Shown: positions 1 to 7,743 of the stretch, one piece after another
How the letters are laid out: each line of letters starts with the position of its first letter
Position numbering within the stretch: the first letter of the stretch is position 1
Assembly (NCBI GenBank): GCA_020636255.1
Contig: JACJYE010000023.1
Span: 1-24,381, forward strand
Source of the DNA: Lewinellaceae bacterium
GTDB lineage: Bacteria; Bacteroidota; Bacteroidia; Chitinophagales; Saprospiraceae
Direction of reading: 5' to 3'
Length of the DNA: 24,381 nucleotides
Translations under genes and position numbers: made by a program
Notes under the pieces: generated by a model
Seen by the model: the letters and a program-made list of their open reading frames with translations, nothing else
Database searches by the model: none
What the model was told of the DNA's origin: nothing

Positions 1-1
1 T

Positions 2-50
2 TACAAAATTTTGCTTCAGGAGCATTTTAGGCCGCATGCTGAATAGTTAC
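2..50 (+). repeat. Dispersed 49-bp repeat, left copy
   Basis: This 49-base stretch recurs in the same orientation at 20148-20196 with a single C/T difference, and a partly matching inverted version lies at 20046-20094. It ends 21 bases before the mutase start codon, so it forms most of the visible 5' flank of that gene. The window edge may cut off the rest of a larger hairpin element like the one at 20046-20196. No transposase is nearby, and the family is unknown to me. Confidence 0.85.
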
Positions 51-71
51 TCTTAACCAATAAAACCACCT

Positions 72-3000
72 ATGCAAACGGTAGCTCCTTACCAGCCGAA
101 AAATAAAGTTCGGATCGTCACGGCTGCTTCCCTCTTCGACGGCCACGATGCGGCCATCAATATCATGCGGCGCATCATGCAAAGCTCCGGCGCGGAGATC
201 ATCCACCTGGGCCACAACCGCTCGGTGAAGGAGATCGTCGAAACGGCCATTATGGAAGACGCCCAGGGCATCGCCATCACTTCCTACCAGGGCGGCCACA
301 ACGAGTTCTTTAAGTATATGTACGACCTGCTGCGCGAAAAAGGGGCCGGCCATATCAAGATATTCGGCGGCGGCGGCGGCACCATCCTGCCCACGGAGAT
401 CGGGGAACTCCACGCTTATGGCATCGCCCGCATATACTCACCCGACGACGGCCGCCAGATGGGCCTGCAGGGCATGATCAACGATGTGCTGCAACAGTGC
501 GACTTTCCGGTGGGCGCCCGCCTCAACGGCGAATTGAAGCACTTTAAAGATAAGGACCCTCACGCCATCGCGCGCATGATCTCCGCCGTGGAGAACTTCC
601 CGGAGGAAAACCGAGAATGGCTCGACAAACTGCGCAGGGAGGCCGAAGGCAAGGTGATCCCCGTGCTCGGCATCACCGGCACAGGCGGCGCCGGTAAGTC
701 GAGCCTGGTCGACGAACTGGTGCGGCGGTTCCTGCTCGATTTCGACGATAAAACCGTCGCCATCGTCTCCGTCGACCCTTCCAAGCGCAAAACCGGCGGC
801 GCGTTGCTGGGCGACCGCATTCGGATGAACGCCATCACCTCCAGCCTGGCCAACGGCAGAGTTTTTATGCGCTCGCTGGCTACCCGTCAGTCTAACCTCG
901 CCATGTCCAGGCATGTCCAGGCAGCGGTCGACATCCTGAAAGCTGCCCACTACGACCTCATCATCCTGGAAACCTCCGGCATTGGGCAGTCGGATACCGA
1001 GATCATCGACCATTCCGATGTGTCGCTTTACGTGATGACCCCGGAATACGGAGCCGCCACCCAGCTGGAAAAGATCGATATGCTCGATTTTGCCGACCTG
1101 ATCGCCATCAACAAGTTTGACAAGCGCGGCGCCCGCGACGCCCTGCGCGACGTGAAAAAGCAATACCAGCGCAACCACCAGCTGTGGGACAAAAACCTGG
1201 ACGATCTCCCGGTCATCGGCACCATCGCCTCCCAGTTCAACGACCCGGGTATGAACACCCTCTATCAGCTGGCCATGAAACTCATCGTTGAACGTACCGG
1301 CGCCGGGCTGGTATCCAGCTTCCACCATGCGGAGGAGATGAGCGAGAAGATCTTTATCATTCCCCCAAAACGGGTGCGCTACCTGTCGGAAATCGCCGAC
1401 AACAATCGCCACTACGATGAATGGGCGGAAAAACAGGCGGGCATCGCGGGAAAGCTCTTCGGGCTTAAGCAGGCCATCGAGGCCCTCGAACAGCAGAGTG
1501 AGCTGCCGGACAAATCGGGCGCTCTAGAAACGCTCCGGAAAACCTACGCCCACCTGGAGATGGACCTCGACGGCGATTGCAAACGCCTGCTCGACGGCTG
1601 GGAGGCCAAAAAGGCTGCGTATGCAGGCGACGAATTCGTTTACTCCGTTCGGGGCAGGGAGATACGCGTACCGACCTTCACCAAATCGCTGTCGCACACG
1701 CGCATTACCAGGGTGGCGCTGCCGAAGTTCAAAGATTGGGGCGAGATACTACGCTGGGCCCTGCAGGAAAACGTGCCGGGTGAATTCCCCTACACAGCCG
1801 GGGTGTTCCCCTTCAAGCGCAAGGGCGAAGACCCCACCCGCATGTTCGCCGGAGAGGGCGGCCCTGAGCGCACCAACAAGCGCTTCCACTACCTGTCGGC
1901 CGGCATGCCCGCCGCACGCCTGTCGACGGCCTTCGATTCCGTGACTCTCTACGGCGAAGACCCCGGCCACCGGCCCGACATTTACGGCAAGGTGGGCAAT
2001 TCCGGCGTGAGCGTCTGCTGCCTCGACGACGCCAAAAAGCTGTACTCCGGCTTCAACCTCTGCGCCCCCACCACATCGGTGTCGATGACCATCAACGGCC
2101 CGGCAGCTACGATCTGCGCTTTCTTCATGAACGCCGCTATCGACCAGGAATGCGAAAAATACATCCGCGAAAACGGCCTGGAACACAAGGTGGAAGCTAA
2201 ACTGAAGGAACGATATGATGACAAAGGCCTGCCCCGCCCGCAATACAACGGAGGGGGCCTTTCCTCCCCTGGGGGAGGTGTCCGGCAGGACGGAGGGGGC
2301 CTTTCCTCCCCTGGGGGAGGTGTCCGGCAGGACGGAGGGGGCCTCCCCGCCGGCAACGACGCCCTGGGCCTGCTGCTGCTGGGCATCACCGGCGACCAGG
2401 TGCTGGAGCCCGCGGTGTACAACGAGATCAAGGCCAGGGCGCTGTCGGCAGTGCGCGGTACCGTGCAGGCCGACATCCTCAAAGAGGACCAGGCGCAGAA
2501 CACCTGCATTTTCTCGACGGAATTCAGCCTGAAGCTGATGGGAGATGTTCAGGAATACTTCATCCAGAACCGGGTCAGGAACTTCTATTCGGTGTCCATT
2601 TCCGGGTACCACATCGCCGAGGCAGGCGCCAATCCCATCAGCCAGCTGGCCTTCACCCTGGCCAATGGTTTCACCTTTGTGGAATACTACCTCAGCCGGG
2701 GCATGCACATCGACGATTTCGCGCCCAACCTGTCCTTCTTTTTCTCCAATGGCGTCGACCCCGAATACGCGGTCATCGGGAGGGTGGCGCGCCGCATCTG
2801 GGCCAAGGCCATGAAACACCGCTACGGCGCCAACGAGCGGTCTCAGATGCTGAAATACCACATCCAGACCTCCGGCCGCTCGCTGCACGCCCAGGAGATC
2901 AGCTTCAACGACATACGCACGACCCTGCAGGCCCTGTATGCCATTTACGACAACTGCAACAGCCTGCACACCAACGCCTATGACGAGGCCATCACTACTC

Positions 3001-3554
3001 CCACTGAAGAAAGTGTGCGCCGCGCCGTCGCCATCCAGCTGATCATCAACCACGAGCTGGGGCTGGCGAAAAATGAGAACCCGCTGCAGGGCTCCTTTAT
3101 TATCGAGGAGCTGACGGGCCTGGTAGAAGAGGCCGTGCTGATGGAGTTCGACCGCCTCACCGAACGCGGCGGCGTGCTGGGCGCCATGGAAACCATGTAC
3201 CAGCGGGGCAAGATCCAGGAAGAGAGCATTTATTATGAAACGCTCAAACATACCGGCGAACTGCCCATCATCGGGGTCAACACCTTCCTCAGCAAGGACG
3301 GCTCGCCCACCATCATCCCCGGCGAGGTGATCCGCGCAACGAAAGAGGAGAAAGAAGCCCAGATCCATACCGTGCAGAACCTGCAGGAAGCCCAGGCCGA
3401 AAAGGGCCGGCAGATGCTGAAACAACTACAGGATGCGGCTATCCACAACGACAACATCTTCGAGGCGTTAATGGAAACGGTGAAATACTGCACCCTGGGC
3501 CAGATCACACATGCGCTGTATGAGGTGGGTGGGCAGTATAGGAGGAATATGTGA
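72..3554 (+). CDS. icmF: Fused B12-dependent acyl-CoA mutase, isobutyryl-CoA mutase type (IcmF)
   Basis: A 1160-residue cytosolic fusion. The N-terminal B12-binding domain (about 10-140) carries the DGHD cobalamin-ligand motif. A MeaB/ArgK-like G-protein chaperone follows (about 195-420, P-loop GTGGAGKSS near 210). The rest is the substrate-binding mutase barrel (about 560-1160). Such fusions isomerise branched and linear acyl-CoAs, for example isobutyryl-CoA and n-butyryl-CoA. Two specificity positions support IcmF over methylmalonyl-CoA mutase: Phe581 in GVFPF, where methylmalonyl-CoA mutase has Tyr, and Gln809 in AQNTCIF, where it has Arg. The protein is somewhat longer than typical IcmF (roughly 1090), partly because of a repeat insertion at residues 727-757. 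No ribosome-binding site is evident before the ATG, which is normal for this phylum. Exact substrate preference is not determinable here. Confidence 0.95.
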   Translation: MQTVAPYQPKNKVRIVTAASLFDGHDAAINIMRRIMQSSGAEIIHLGHNRSVKEIVETAIMEDAQGIAITSYQGGHNEFFKYMYDLLREKGAGHIKIFGGGGGTILPTEIGELHAYGIARIYSPDDGRQMGLQGMINDVLQQCDFPVGARLNGELKHFKDKDPHAIARMISAVENFPEENREWLDKLRREAEGKVIPVLGITGTGGAGKSSLVDELVRRFLLDFDDKTVAIVSVDPSKRKTGGALLGDRIRMNAITSSLANGRVFMRSLATRQSNLAMSRHVQAAVDILKAAHYDLIILETSGIGQSDTEIIDHSDVSLYVMTPEYGAATQLEKIDMLDFADLIAINKFDKRGARDALRDVKKQYQRNHQLWDKNLDDLPVIGTIASQFNDPGMNTLYQLAMKLIVERTGAGLVSSFHHAEEMSEKIFIIPPKRVRYLSEIADNNRHYDEWAEKQAGIAGKLFGLKQAIEALEQQSELPDKSGALETLRKTYAHLEMDLDGDCKRLLDGWEAKKAAYAGDEFVYSVRGREIRVPTFTKSLSHTRITRVALPKFKDWGEILRWALQENVPGEFPYTAGVFPFKRKGEDPTRMFAGEGGPERTNKRFHYLSAGMPAARLSTAFDSVTLYGEDPGHRPDIYGKVGNSGVSVCCLDDAKKLYSGFNLCAPTTSVSMTINGPAATICAFFMNAAIDQECEKYIRENGLEHKVEAKLKERYDDKGLPRPQYNGGGLSSPGGGVRQDGGGLSSPGGGVRQDGGGLPAGNDALGLLLLGITGDQVLEPAVYNEIKARALSAVRGTVQADILKEDQAQNTCIFSTEFSLKLMGDVQEYFIQNRVRNFYSVSISGYHIAEAGANPISQLAFTLANGFTFVEYYLSRGMHIDDFAPNLSFFFSNGVDPEYAVIGRVARRIWAKAMKHRYGANERSQMLKYHIQTSGRSLHAQEISFNDIRTTLQALYAIYDNCNSLHTNAYDEAITTPTEESVRRAVAIQLIINHELGLAKNENPLQGSFIIEELTGLVEEAVLMEFDRLTERGGVLGAMETMYQRGKIQEESIYYETLKHTGELPIIGVNTFLSKDGSPTIIPGEVIRATKEEKEAQIHTVQNLQEAQAEKGRQMLKQLQDAAIHNDNIFEALMETVKYCTLGQITHALYEVGGQYRRNM
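2248..2344 (+). repeat. 42-bp tandem repeat inserted in frame within icmF
   Basis: Two identical 42-base units occupy 2248-2289 and 2290-2331, and the start of a third follows. Each encodes the 14 residues GGGLSSPGGGVRQD (727-740 and 741-754). Each unit contains a near-perfect hairpin, CCTCCCC-TG-GGGGAGG. The insertion falls between YN and LPAGND, a linker that in ordinary IcmF proteins runs directly from one to the other. It looks like an intergenic palindromic repeat that entered the gene and stayed open because its length is a multiple of three. Confidence 0.85.
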
Positions 3555-3577
3555 GCATACGTCGCACGTCTTATGCT
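3554..3577 (+). terminator. Possible hairpin terminator after icmF
   Basis: AGCATA pairs with TATGCT, and an inner ACGT pairs with ACGT around a CGC loop, with a two-base bulge. The hairpin begins at the stop codon of the mutase gene. No T-run follows, so termination activity is uncertain. Confidence 0.3.
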
Positions 3578-3859
3578 TGGCTGCAAACCGGTTGTAAATC
3601 CCCTATCTTGTTTCGGTTATGGAAACCAATCAGCAAGATCATCAAAAACCATTTGTCTACTTTCCTGGATTTCACCTGGATAGCGCTGCAGTTTATCTGA
3701 GGCCAAGCGCTTCTGATAAAAGCACTGCATAAGCAAACCTGGCTTCCGCAGCTTGTCGATGGGCTGTTCTGCAACGGCCTTTCCCCCGCCTCTTAAAGCT
3801 AAGGCCCCCATATACCATGCCCTGAGCTTTTTCCGTTCTAATGCACGAAAAATAAACCC
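3578..3859. other. Intergenic stretch without a convincing gene
   Basis: Short reading frames are open on both strands (37 codons on plus from the ATG at 3619; 64 codons on minus between 3811 and 3617). Neither has a recognisable domain. A promoter-like TATCTTGT at 3604-3611 lies just before the plus-strand ATG. I do not call a gene. It may be a decayed gene remnant or a very small gene. Confidence 0.4.
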
Positions 3860-3867
3860 TATCTTTG
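3860..3867 (+). promoter_or_regulatory. Bacteroidota -7 promoter element
   Basis: TATCTTTG is an exact match to the Bacteroidota consensus TAnnTTTG, 27 bases before the GTG start of the barrel gene at 3895. A clear TTTG at the expected upstream distance is lacking, so only the -7 part is well supported. It implies a short leader. Confidence 0.6.
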
Positions 3868-3894
3868 CACCTCTAAGGAAAAAACGAAGCGAAC

Positions 3895-4731
3895 GTGAGA
3901 CTATCAGTATTGTTAGCTACCATAATCCTGGGAACTACAACCACGGCCACGGCTCAGAAGGGCTGGGAAGCCGGCGGCTGGCTTGGCGCCGCATACTACT
4001 TTGGCGACCTGAACACCAACTACGACCTCGGCATGCCGGGGCTGGCGGGGGGCCTCATTACCCGCTATAACTTCAACAACCGCATTGCCCTCCGGTTGGG
4101 CGCCAACTACGGCCAGGTAAAGGCCGATGATGCCCGCTCCGACAATGCGTTCGAGCGTGCGCGCAACCTCAGCTTTCAGTCTGACATCCTGGAAGGCGTT
4201 TTTCTCATGGAGTTCAACTTTCTGCCCTATACCCATGGCAGCAAAGACGAGTTCTTCACGCCCTATGTTTTTGCCGGTTTCAACGTCTTCCACTTCAACC
4301 CCAAGGCAGAATACGAAGGCGAACTCGTGGAGCTGCGCCCGTTGGGTACGGAAGGGCAGTTCAAAGGCGAGGAATATTACACCGTCACCGGTGGCTGGGC
4401 TTACGGGCTGGGCATGAAAGTGGACCTGACCTACGAGCTGAGCCTCAACTTCGAGCTGAGCGCCCGCAGCCTCTTCACCGACTACCTCGACGATGTGAGC
4501 ACCGTCTACGCCGATAAGGGCGACCTGCGCCGCTCCCGAGGCGAACTGGCCGTCGCCCTTTCCGACCGCTCTATCGAGCTTCCCGGTGTGGAAGACAGCC
4601 AGATCGGCCGCAAAGGCACTCAGCGCGGCAACAGCAACAATAACGACAGCTACGTCCTGCTGGGCGTCGGCCTGGTTTATTACTTCGGCGATATCGAATG
4701 CCCGGACTATGGGAGCCGGCGCAGGAAATAG
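3895..4731 (+). CDS. DUF6089-type outer-membrane beta-barrel protein
   Basis: A 278-residue exported protein. Residues 1-20 are a signal peptide with a short hydrophobic core ending at TATA before QKGW. The rest alternates aromatic and hydrophobic residues as in transmembrane beta-strands (for example WLGAAYYFGDLN near 30 and a terminal VLLGVGLVYYFGD). The opening and the repeated YYFGD strands resemble the DUF6089 barrel family of Bacteroidota, which includes PorG of the type IX secretion system. I recognise this by pattern only. The start is GTG and follows a good -7 element by 27 bases. The last residues are basic and probably periplasmic. A role in secretion or envelope assembly is inference. 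Confidence 0.75.
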   Translation: MRLSVLLATIILGTTTTATAQKGWEAGGWLGAAYYFGDLNTNYDLGMPGLAGGLITRYNFNNRIALRLGANYGQVKADDARSDNAFERARNLSFQSDILEGVFLMEFNFLPYTHGSKDEFFTPYVFAGFNVFHFNPKAEYEGELVELRPLGTEGQFKGEEYYTVTGGWAYGLGMKVDLTYELSLNFELSARSLFTDYLDDVSTVYADKGDLRRSRGELAVALSDRSIELPGVEDSQIGRKGTQRGNSNNNDSYVLLGVGLVYYFGDIECPDYGSRRRK

Positions 4732-4744
4732 TTTTCAGCACATC

Positions 4745-5158
4745 ATGGTCCTGCAAAAAACCTTTAGCCTCCCTTCTTTCCCCCGTGGTTACCACCTGAT
4801 CACCAACGAAGTGATGCAGCACCTTTCCGGCCTGCTGCCCGACACGGGCCTGCTGCACCTTTTTATCCAGCACACCTCCGCTGCCCTCACCATCAACGAG
4901 AACGCCGACCCGGACGTGCGCACCGACTTCGAAAGCATGTTCAATCATATCGTGCCCGAAAACCTGCCCTTCCTCACCCACACCATCGAAGGCCCCGACG
5001 ATATGCCGGCGCATATCAAAGCCGCTATGATCGGCTCCTCGGTAACCATCCCCATCACCAAAGGCTGGCCCAACCTCGGCACCTGGCAGGGCATATACCT
5101 CTGCGAGTTTCGCAACCGCGGCGGCCGCCGCACCCTCGTAGCAACGATATACGGTTGA
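4745..5158 (+). CDS. yjbQ: YjbQ/UPF0047 family protein
   Basis: A 137-residue cytosolic protein of normal length for the family (about 135-140). It carries the family signatures: HTSAALTINENADPDV at 43-58, a THTIEGPDDMPAHIKA block at 78-93, and GSSVTIPI plus LGTWQGIYLCEF near 97-122. Members form trimers, and E. coli YjbQ has weak thiamine-phosphate synthase activity, but the physiological role is unsettled. The ATG at 4745 was chosen over in-frame codons back to 4586 because it gives the family's usual N-terminus and avoids overlapping the upstream gene. It lies 13 bases after the barrel gene and may be co-transcribed with it. Confidence 0.9.
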   Translation: MVLQKTFSLPSFPRGYHLITNEVMQHLSGLLPDTGLLHLFIQHTSAALTINENADPDVRTDFESMFNHIVPENLPFLTHTIEGPDDMPAHIKAAMIGSSVTIPITKGWPNLGTWQGIYLCEFRNRGGRRTLVATIYG

Positions 5159-5270
5159 GTCTGCCGCGGGAAGCTTTTTTAGTTACACAAAGCCACAAAG
5201 GATGGACACTGAGGCCCTGAAAAGTGTGGGGCAAAAGTAGCGTAACGATGGGCTGCAGCTAATATATGGC

Positions 5271-5328
5271 TGCATGGCCCCATGGCTTCGTGGTTGGGAG
5301 TATCCTGGCTTAAAGGCCATGAGGCCAT
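5271..5328 (+). repeat. Dispersed intergenic repeat B, copy 1
   Basis: The core TGGGAGTATCCTGGCTTAAA at 5295-5314, followed by GGCCATG, recurs at 15916-15942 with one difference. Flanking CATGG and GAGGCCAT motifs are also shared. A weaker, partly inverted relative lies at 14549-14597. It occupies the gap between yjbQ and the GH3-family gene. Confidence 0.7.
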
Positions 5329-5386
5329 CGCCCGGCATTAGCAAAAAAATTTTATCTTTAAAAGGCACGGAAAAAACCGATGAACC

Positions 5387-6934
5387 ATGCCTTTACTGGG
5401 TAATCTGATCAAGCGCTTTCTGGATGTAGGTGAATACCTCGAGCAACGCTCCATAGACCCTATGCAAATGCAGCGCCAGGTGCTCCGCCGGCTGCTGGCC
5501 CGCGCTCAGCATACTTCCTTTGGCCAGTACTACAAATTCCACGACATATTAAGGCAGGGGCGGCTTGTGGATGCTTTCCGGGAGCAGGTGCCCTTGTTCG
5601 ACTACGACAGCATGTACAAGCAGTGGTGGCACATGAGCCTGAACGGGGTGGAAAACGTCAGCTGGCGGGGTACCGTCAGGTATTTCGCGCTGAGCTCGGG
5701 CACTTCAGGAGCACCCAGCAAACACATCCCCGTAACGGAAGAGATGACCAGGGCCATGCAACGCGCAGCGATGAAAATGTTCTTCGCGCTCAGCAACTTC
5801 GACATCGGCCCCAAGCTGTTCACGAAATCGATGCTCATGCTGGGTGGCAGCAGTGAGCTGGAACAACGCCAGGACGGCTATTTCCAGGGTGACCTCAGCG
5901 GCATCAATGCCAACAAGGTGCCTTTCTGGCTACGGCCGTACTACAAACCCGGCGCCGAGATCGCCGCCATCAACAGCTGGGAAAAGCGCATTGCCGAGAT
6001 CGCACGCCTCGCTCCGGAATGGGACGTCGGGTTTCTCGTCGGCATCCCTTCCTGGCTGCAACTGATGATGGAGCGCATACTGGAGCGGCACCAGCTGGAC
6101 AACATCCATCAGATATGGCCCAACCTGAAGGTATGCGTACATGGCGGCATCGCTTTTGAGCCCCTGAAAAAGGGCTTCGAAAAGCTGCTGGCCCGCCCTT
6201 TGGTGTACATGGATACCTACCTGGCCTCCGAAGGTTTTATCGCTTTCCAGGACCGCCCCGGCACGCGAGGCATGCGCCTGCTCCTCCAAAATGGGATCTT
6301 CCTGGAATTCATACCCTTCAACGAGGTAAATTTCGACGACGACGGCCACCCCAGGGGCGAACCCCGGACCTATACCCTTGAAGAGGCCGAACCCGGCGTC
6401 GATTACGCCCTGGCCATCAGCACCTGTGCCGGTGCGTGGCGTTATCTCATCGGCGATACCGTGCGTTTTACCGATACCGGGCGGGCGGAAGTGATCATCA
6501 GCGGGCGTACCAAACACTTCCTCAGCATCTGCGGCGAGCACCTTTCTGTCGACAATATGAACCAGGGCATTCAGGCCGTTGAGGAAAAGCTGGGCGTCAA
6601 TATCCGCGAATTCACCGTCGGGCCCGTTGAAGAGGGCAGGTACTATGCCCACCAATGGTACATCGGCTGCGAGCCCCTGGCCGACAGCCAGGCTGTGCGG
6701 GAAGTACTGGACCAGCACCTCAGGAAAGTCAACGACGACTACCGCACCGAACGCAATTCGTTGCTGGGTATTCGCGTCACTACCGTTCCCACCGGCATTT
6801 TTTATCAATGGCAACAGGCCAAAGGCAAAATGGGCGGGCAGAACAAGTTTCCACGGGTCATGAAAGGTGCGCTGTTCGCAGAATGGGAGCGTTTTGTGGA
6901 ATCGGCCTTGGATAAGGCAGGAGGCAAAGGGTAA
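5387..6934 (+). CDS. GH3-family acyl-adenylating enzyme
   Basis: A 515-residue cytosolic protein of the GH3 family (plant JAR1/GH3-like, part of the ANL adenylating superfamily). Motifs in order are the phosphate-binding SSGTSG loop at 103-108, YMDTYLASEG at 274-283, YLIGDTVRFT at 353-362, then SGRTKHFLSICGEHLS before the C-terminal cap. Plant members adenylate an acyl acid and transfer it to an amino acid. Bacterial homologues are common in Bacteroidota but their substrates are largely unknown. Length is typical (about 500). The ATG at 5387 is the first after the upstream repeat, and the near-consensus TATCTTTA at 5353-5360 may be its -7 element. The ABC ATPase gene begins 33 bases downstream, so the two may be co-transcribed. 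Confidence 0.92.
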   Translation: MPLLGNLIKRFLDVGEYLEQRSIDPMQMQRQVLRRLLARAQHTSFGQYYKFHDILRQGRLVDAFREQVPLFDYDSMYKQWWHMSLNGVENVSWRGTVRYFALSSGTSGAPSKHIPVTEEMTRAMQRAAMKMFFALSNFDIGPKLFTKSMLMLGGSSELEQRQDGYFQGDLSGINANKVPFWLRPYYKPGAEIAAINSWEKRIAEIARLAPEWDVGFLVGIPSWLQLMMERILERHQLDNIHQIWPNLKVCVHGGIAFEPLKKGFEKLLARPLVYMDTYLASEGFIAFQDRPGTRGMRLLLQNGIFLEFIPFNEVNFDDDGHPRGEPRTYTLEEAEPGVDYALAISTCAGAWRYLIGDTVRFTDTGRAEVIISGRTKHFLSICGEHLSVDNMNQGIQAVEEKLGVNIREFTVGPVEEGRYYAHQWYIGCEPLADSQAVREVLDQHLRKVNDDYRTERNSLLGIRVTTVPTGIFYQWQQAKGKMGGQNKFPRVMKGALFAEWERFVESALDKAGGKG

Positions 6935-6967
6935 AGGGTACCGTCGTGTAGGCGTGAAACAACAGCT

Positions 6968-7717
6968 ATGCTCGAACTAACACATATCACCAAAGTATTT
7001 AACCGGGGGCAGGCCAACGAAGTAGTGGCGCTGCAGGATATCGGGTTGCGGGTAAAGGAAGGGGAATTCGTCGTACTGGTGGGAGCCAACGGGTCGGGGA
7101 AGACGACTTTGCTGGATATCATCGGGGGAGCGGTATTACCCAGCGAAGGCCAGGTGCGGATCGGCGGGCAGGATGTGACGCGTATGCCTGAGCACCGGCG
7201 CAGCCGCTGGGTGGCGCGCGTCTTTCAGGACCCCCTGGGCGGCACCGCGCCGGAGCTGAGCATCCTCGACAATTTCCGGCTGGCGGCGTTGCGCACCAGC
7301 CGCAAGACATTGCGCATCGGCATCGACGACGATTTCAAAGCCAGCGTTCGGGAGAAGATCGCCGGCCTGGGCATGGGGCTGGAGGGCAAGCTGGGCCAGC
7401 CGATGGGGGCCCTCTCCGGCGGGCAGCGCCAGGCCCTCACCCTGCTGATGAGCACCATGGCCCATACCGATATCCTGCTGCTCGACGAGCCTACCGCCGC
7501 CCTCGACCCCCGCTCGGCCGAGATCGTGTTGCAGGCAGCCCAGCGCATCATCGAACAGTACAGGCTGGCTACGATCTTTATTACCCACAACCTGCGCGAC
7601 GCCCACCGCTTCGGCAACCGCCTCATCCATATCGCCGGCGGGCAGGCGGTGCGCGACCTGGATGAGCAGGCCAAGGGCCGGCTTCAGCTGCGGGAGATGT
7701 ATGAATGGTTTGAGTGA
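6968..7717 (+). CDS. ABC transporter ATP-binding protein (COG1101-like)
   Basis: A 249-residue nucleotide-binding subunit with all catalytic motifs: Walker A GANGSGKT at 39-46, Q-loop Gln87 in VFQDP, signature LSGGQ at 149-153, Walker B ILLLDEP at 169-175 and switch His207 in FITHN. The FQDPLGGTAPELSILDN stretch is typical of ATPases that work with TrpX/TrpY-type binding proteins and permeases (COG2984/COG4120), but that link rests on memory of the family. Neither a permease nor a binding protein is in this window, so the partner must be encoded elsewhere. It follows the GH3 gene by 33 bases and is convergent with the DUF364 gene. Confidence 0.93.
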   Translation: MLELTHITKVFNRGQANEVVALQDIGLRVKEGEFVVLVGANGSGKTTLLDIIGGAVLPSEGQVRIGGQDVTRMPEHRRSRWVARVFQDPLGGTAPELSILDNFRLAALRTSRKTLRIGIDDDFKASVREKIAGLGMGLEGKLGQPMGALSGGQRQALTLLMSTMAHTDILLLDEPTAALDPRSAEIVLQAAQRIIEQYRLATIFITHNLRDAHRFGNRLIHIAGGQAVRDLDEQAKGRLQLREMYEWFE

Positions 7718-7743
7718 GCGCTCAGCTATCCCTGAACCACGGG

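Noticed and set aside
1..71. Cobalamin riboswitch upstream of the B12-dependent mutase
   Set aside because: Only 71 bases are visible, most of them a dispersed repeat, and no B12-box-like sequence is seen.
895..925. Tandem CATGTCCAGG repeat within icmF
   Set aside because: It encodes the normal family sequence MSRHVQAAV, so it reflects codon choice and not an insertion.
1749..3425. A 558-codon open frame on the minus strand opposite icmF, and similar long antisense frames at 438-1412, 8722-9963 and 11109-12203
   Set aside because: They mirror well-supported genes with recognisable domains on the other strand. High GC content produces such open antisense frames, and their translations show no known domain.
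3617..3811. A 64-codon minus-strand frame in the gap after icmF
   Set aside because: No recognisable domain, and an overlapping plus-strand frame is equally open. It is too weak to call as a gene.
7715..7724. TGAGCGCTCA palindrome as a terminator of the ABC ATPase gene
   Set aside because: It has only five base pairs, no loop and no T-run, and it overlaps the stop codon. It is likely chance.
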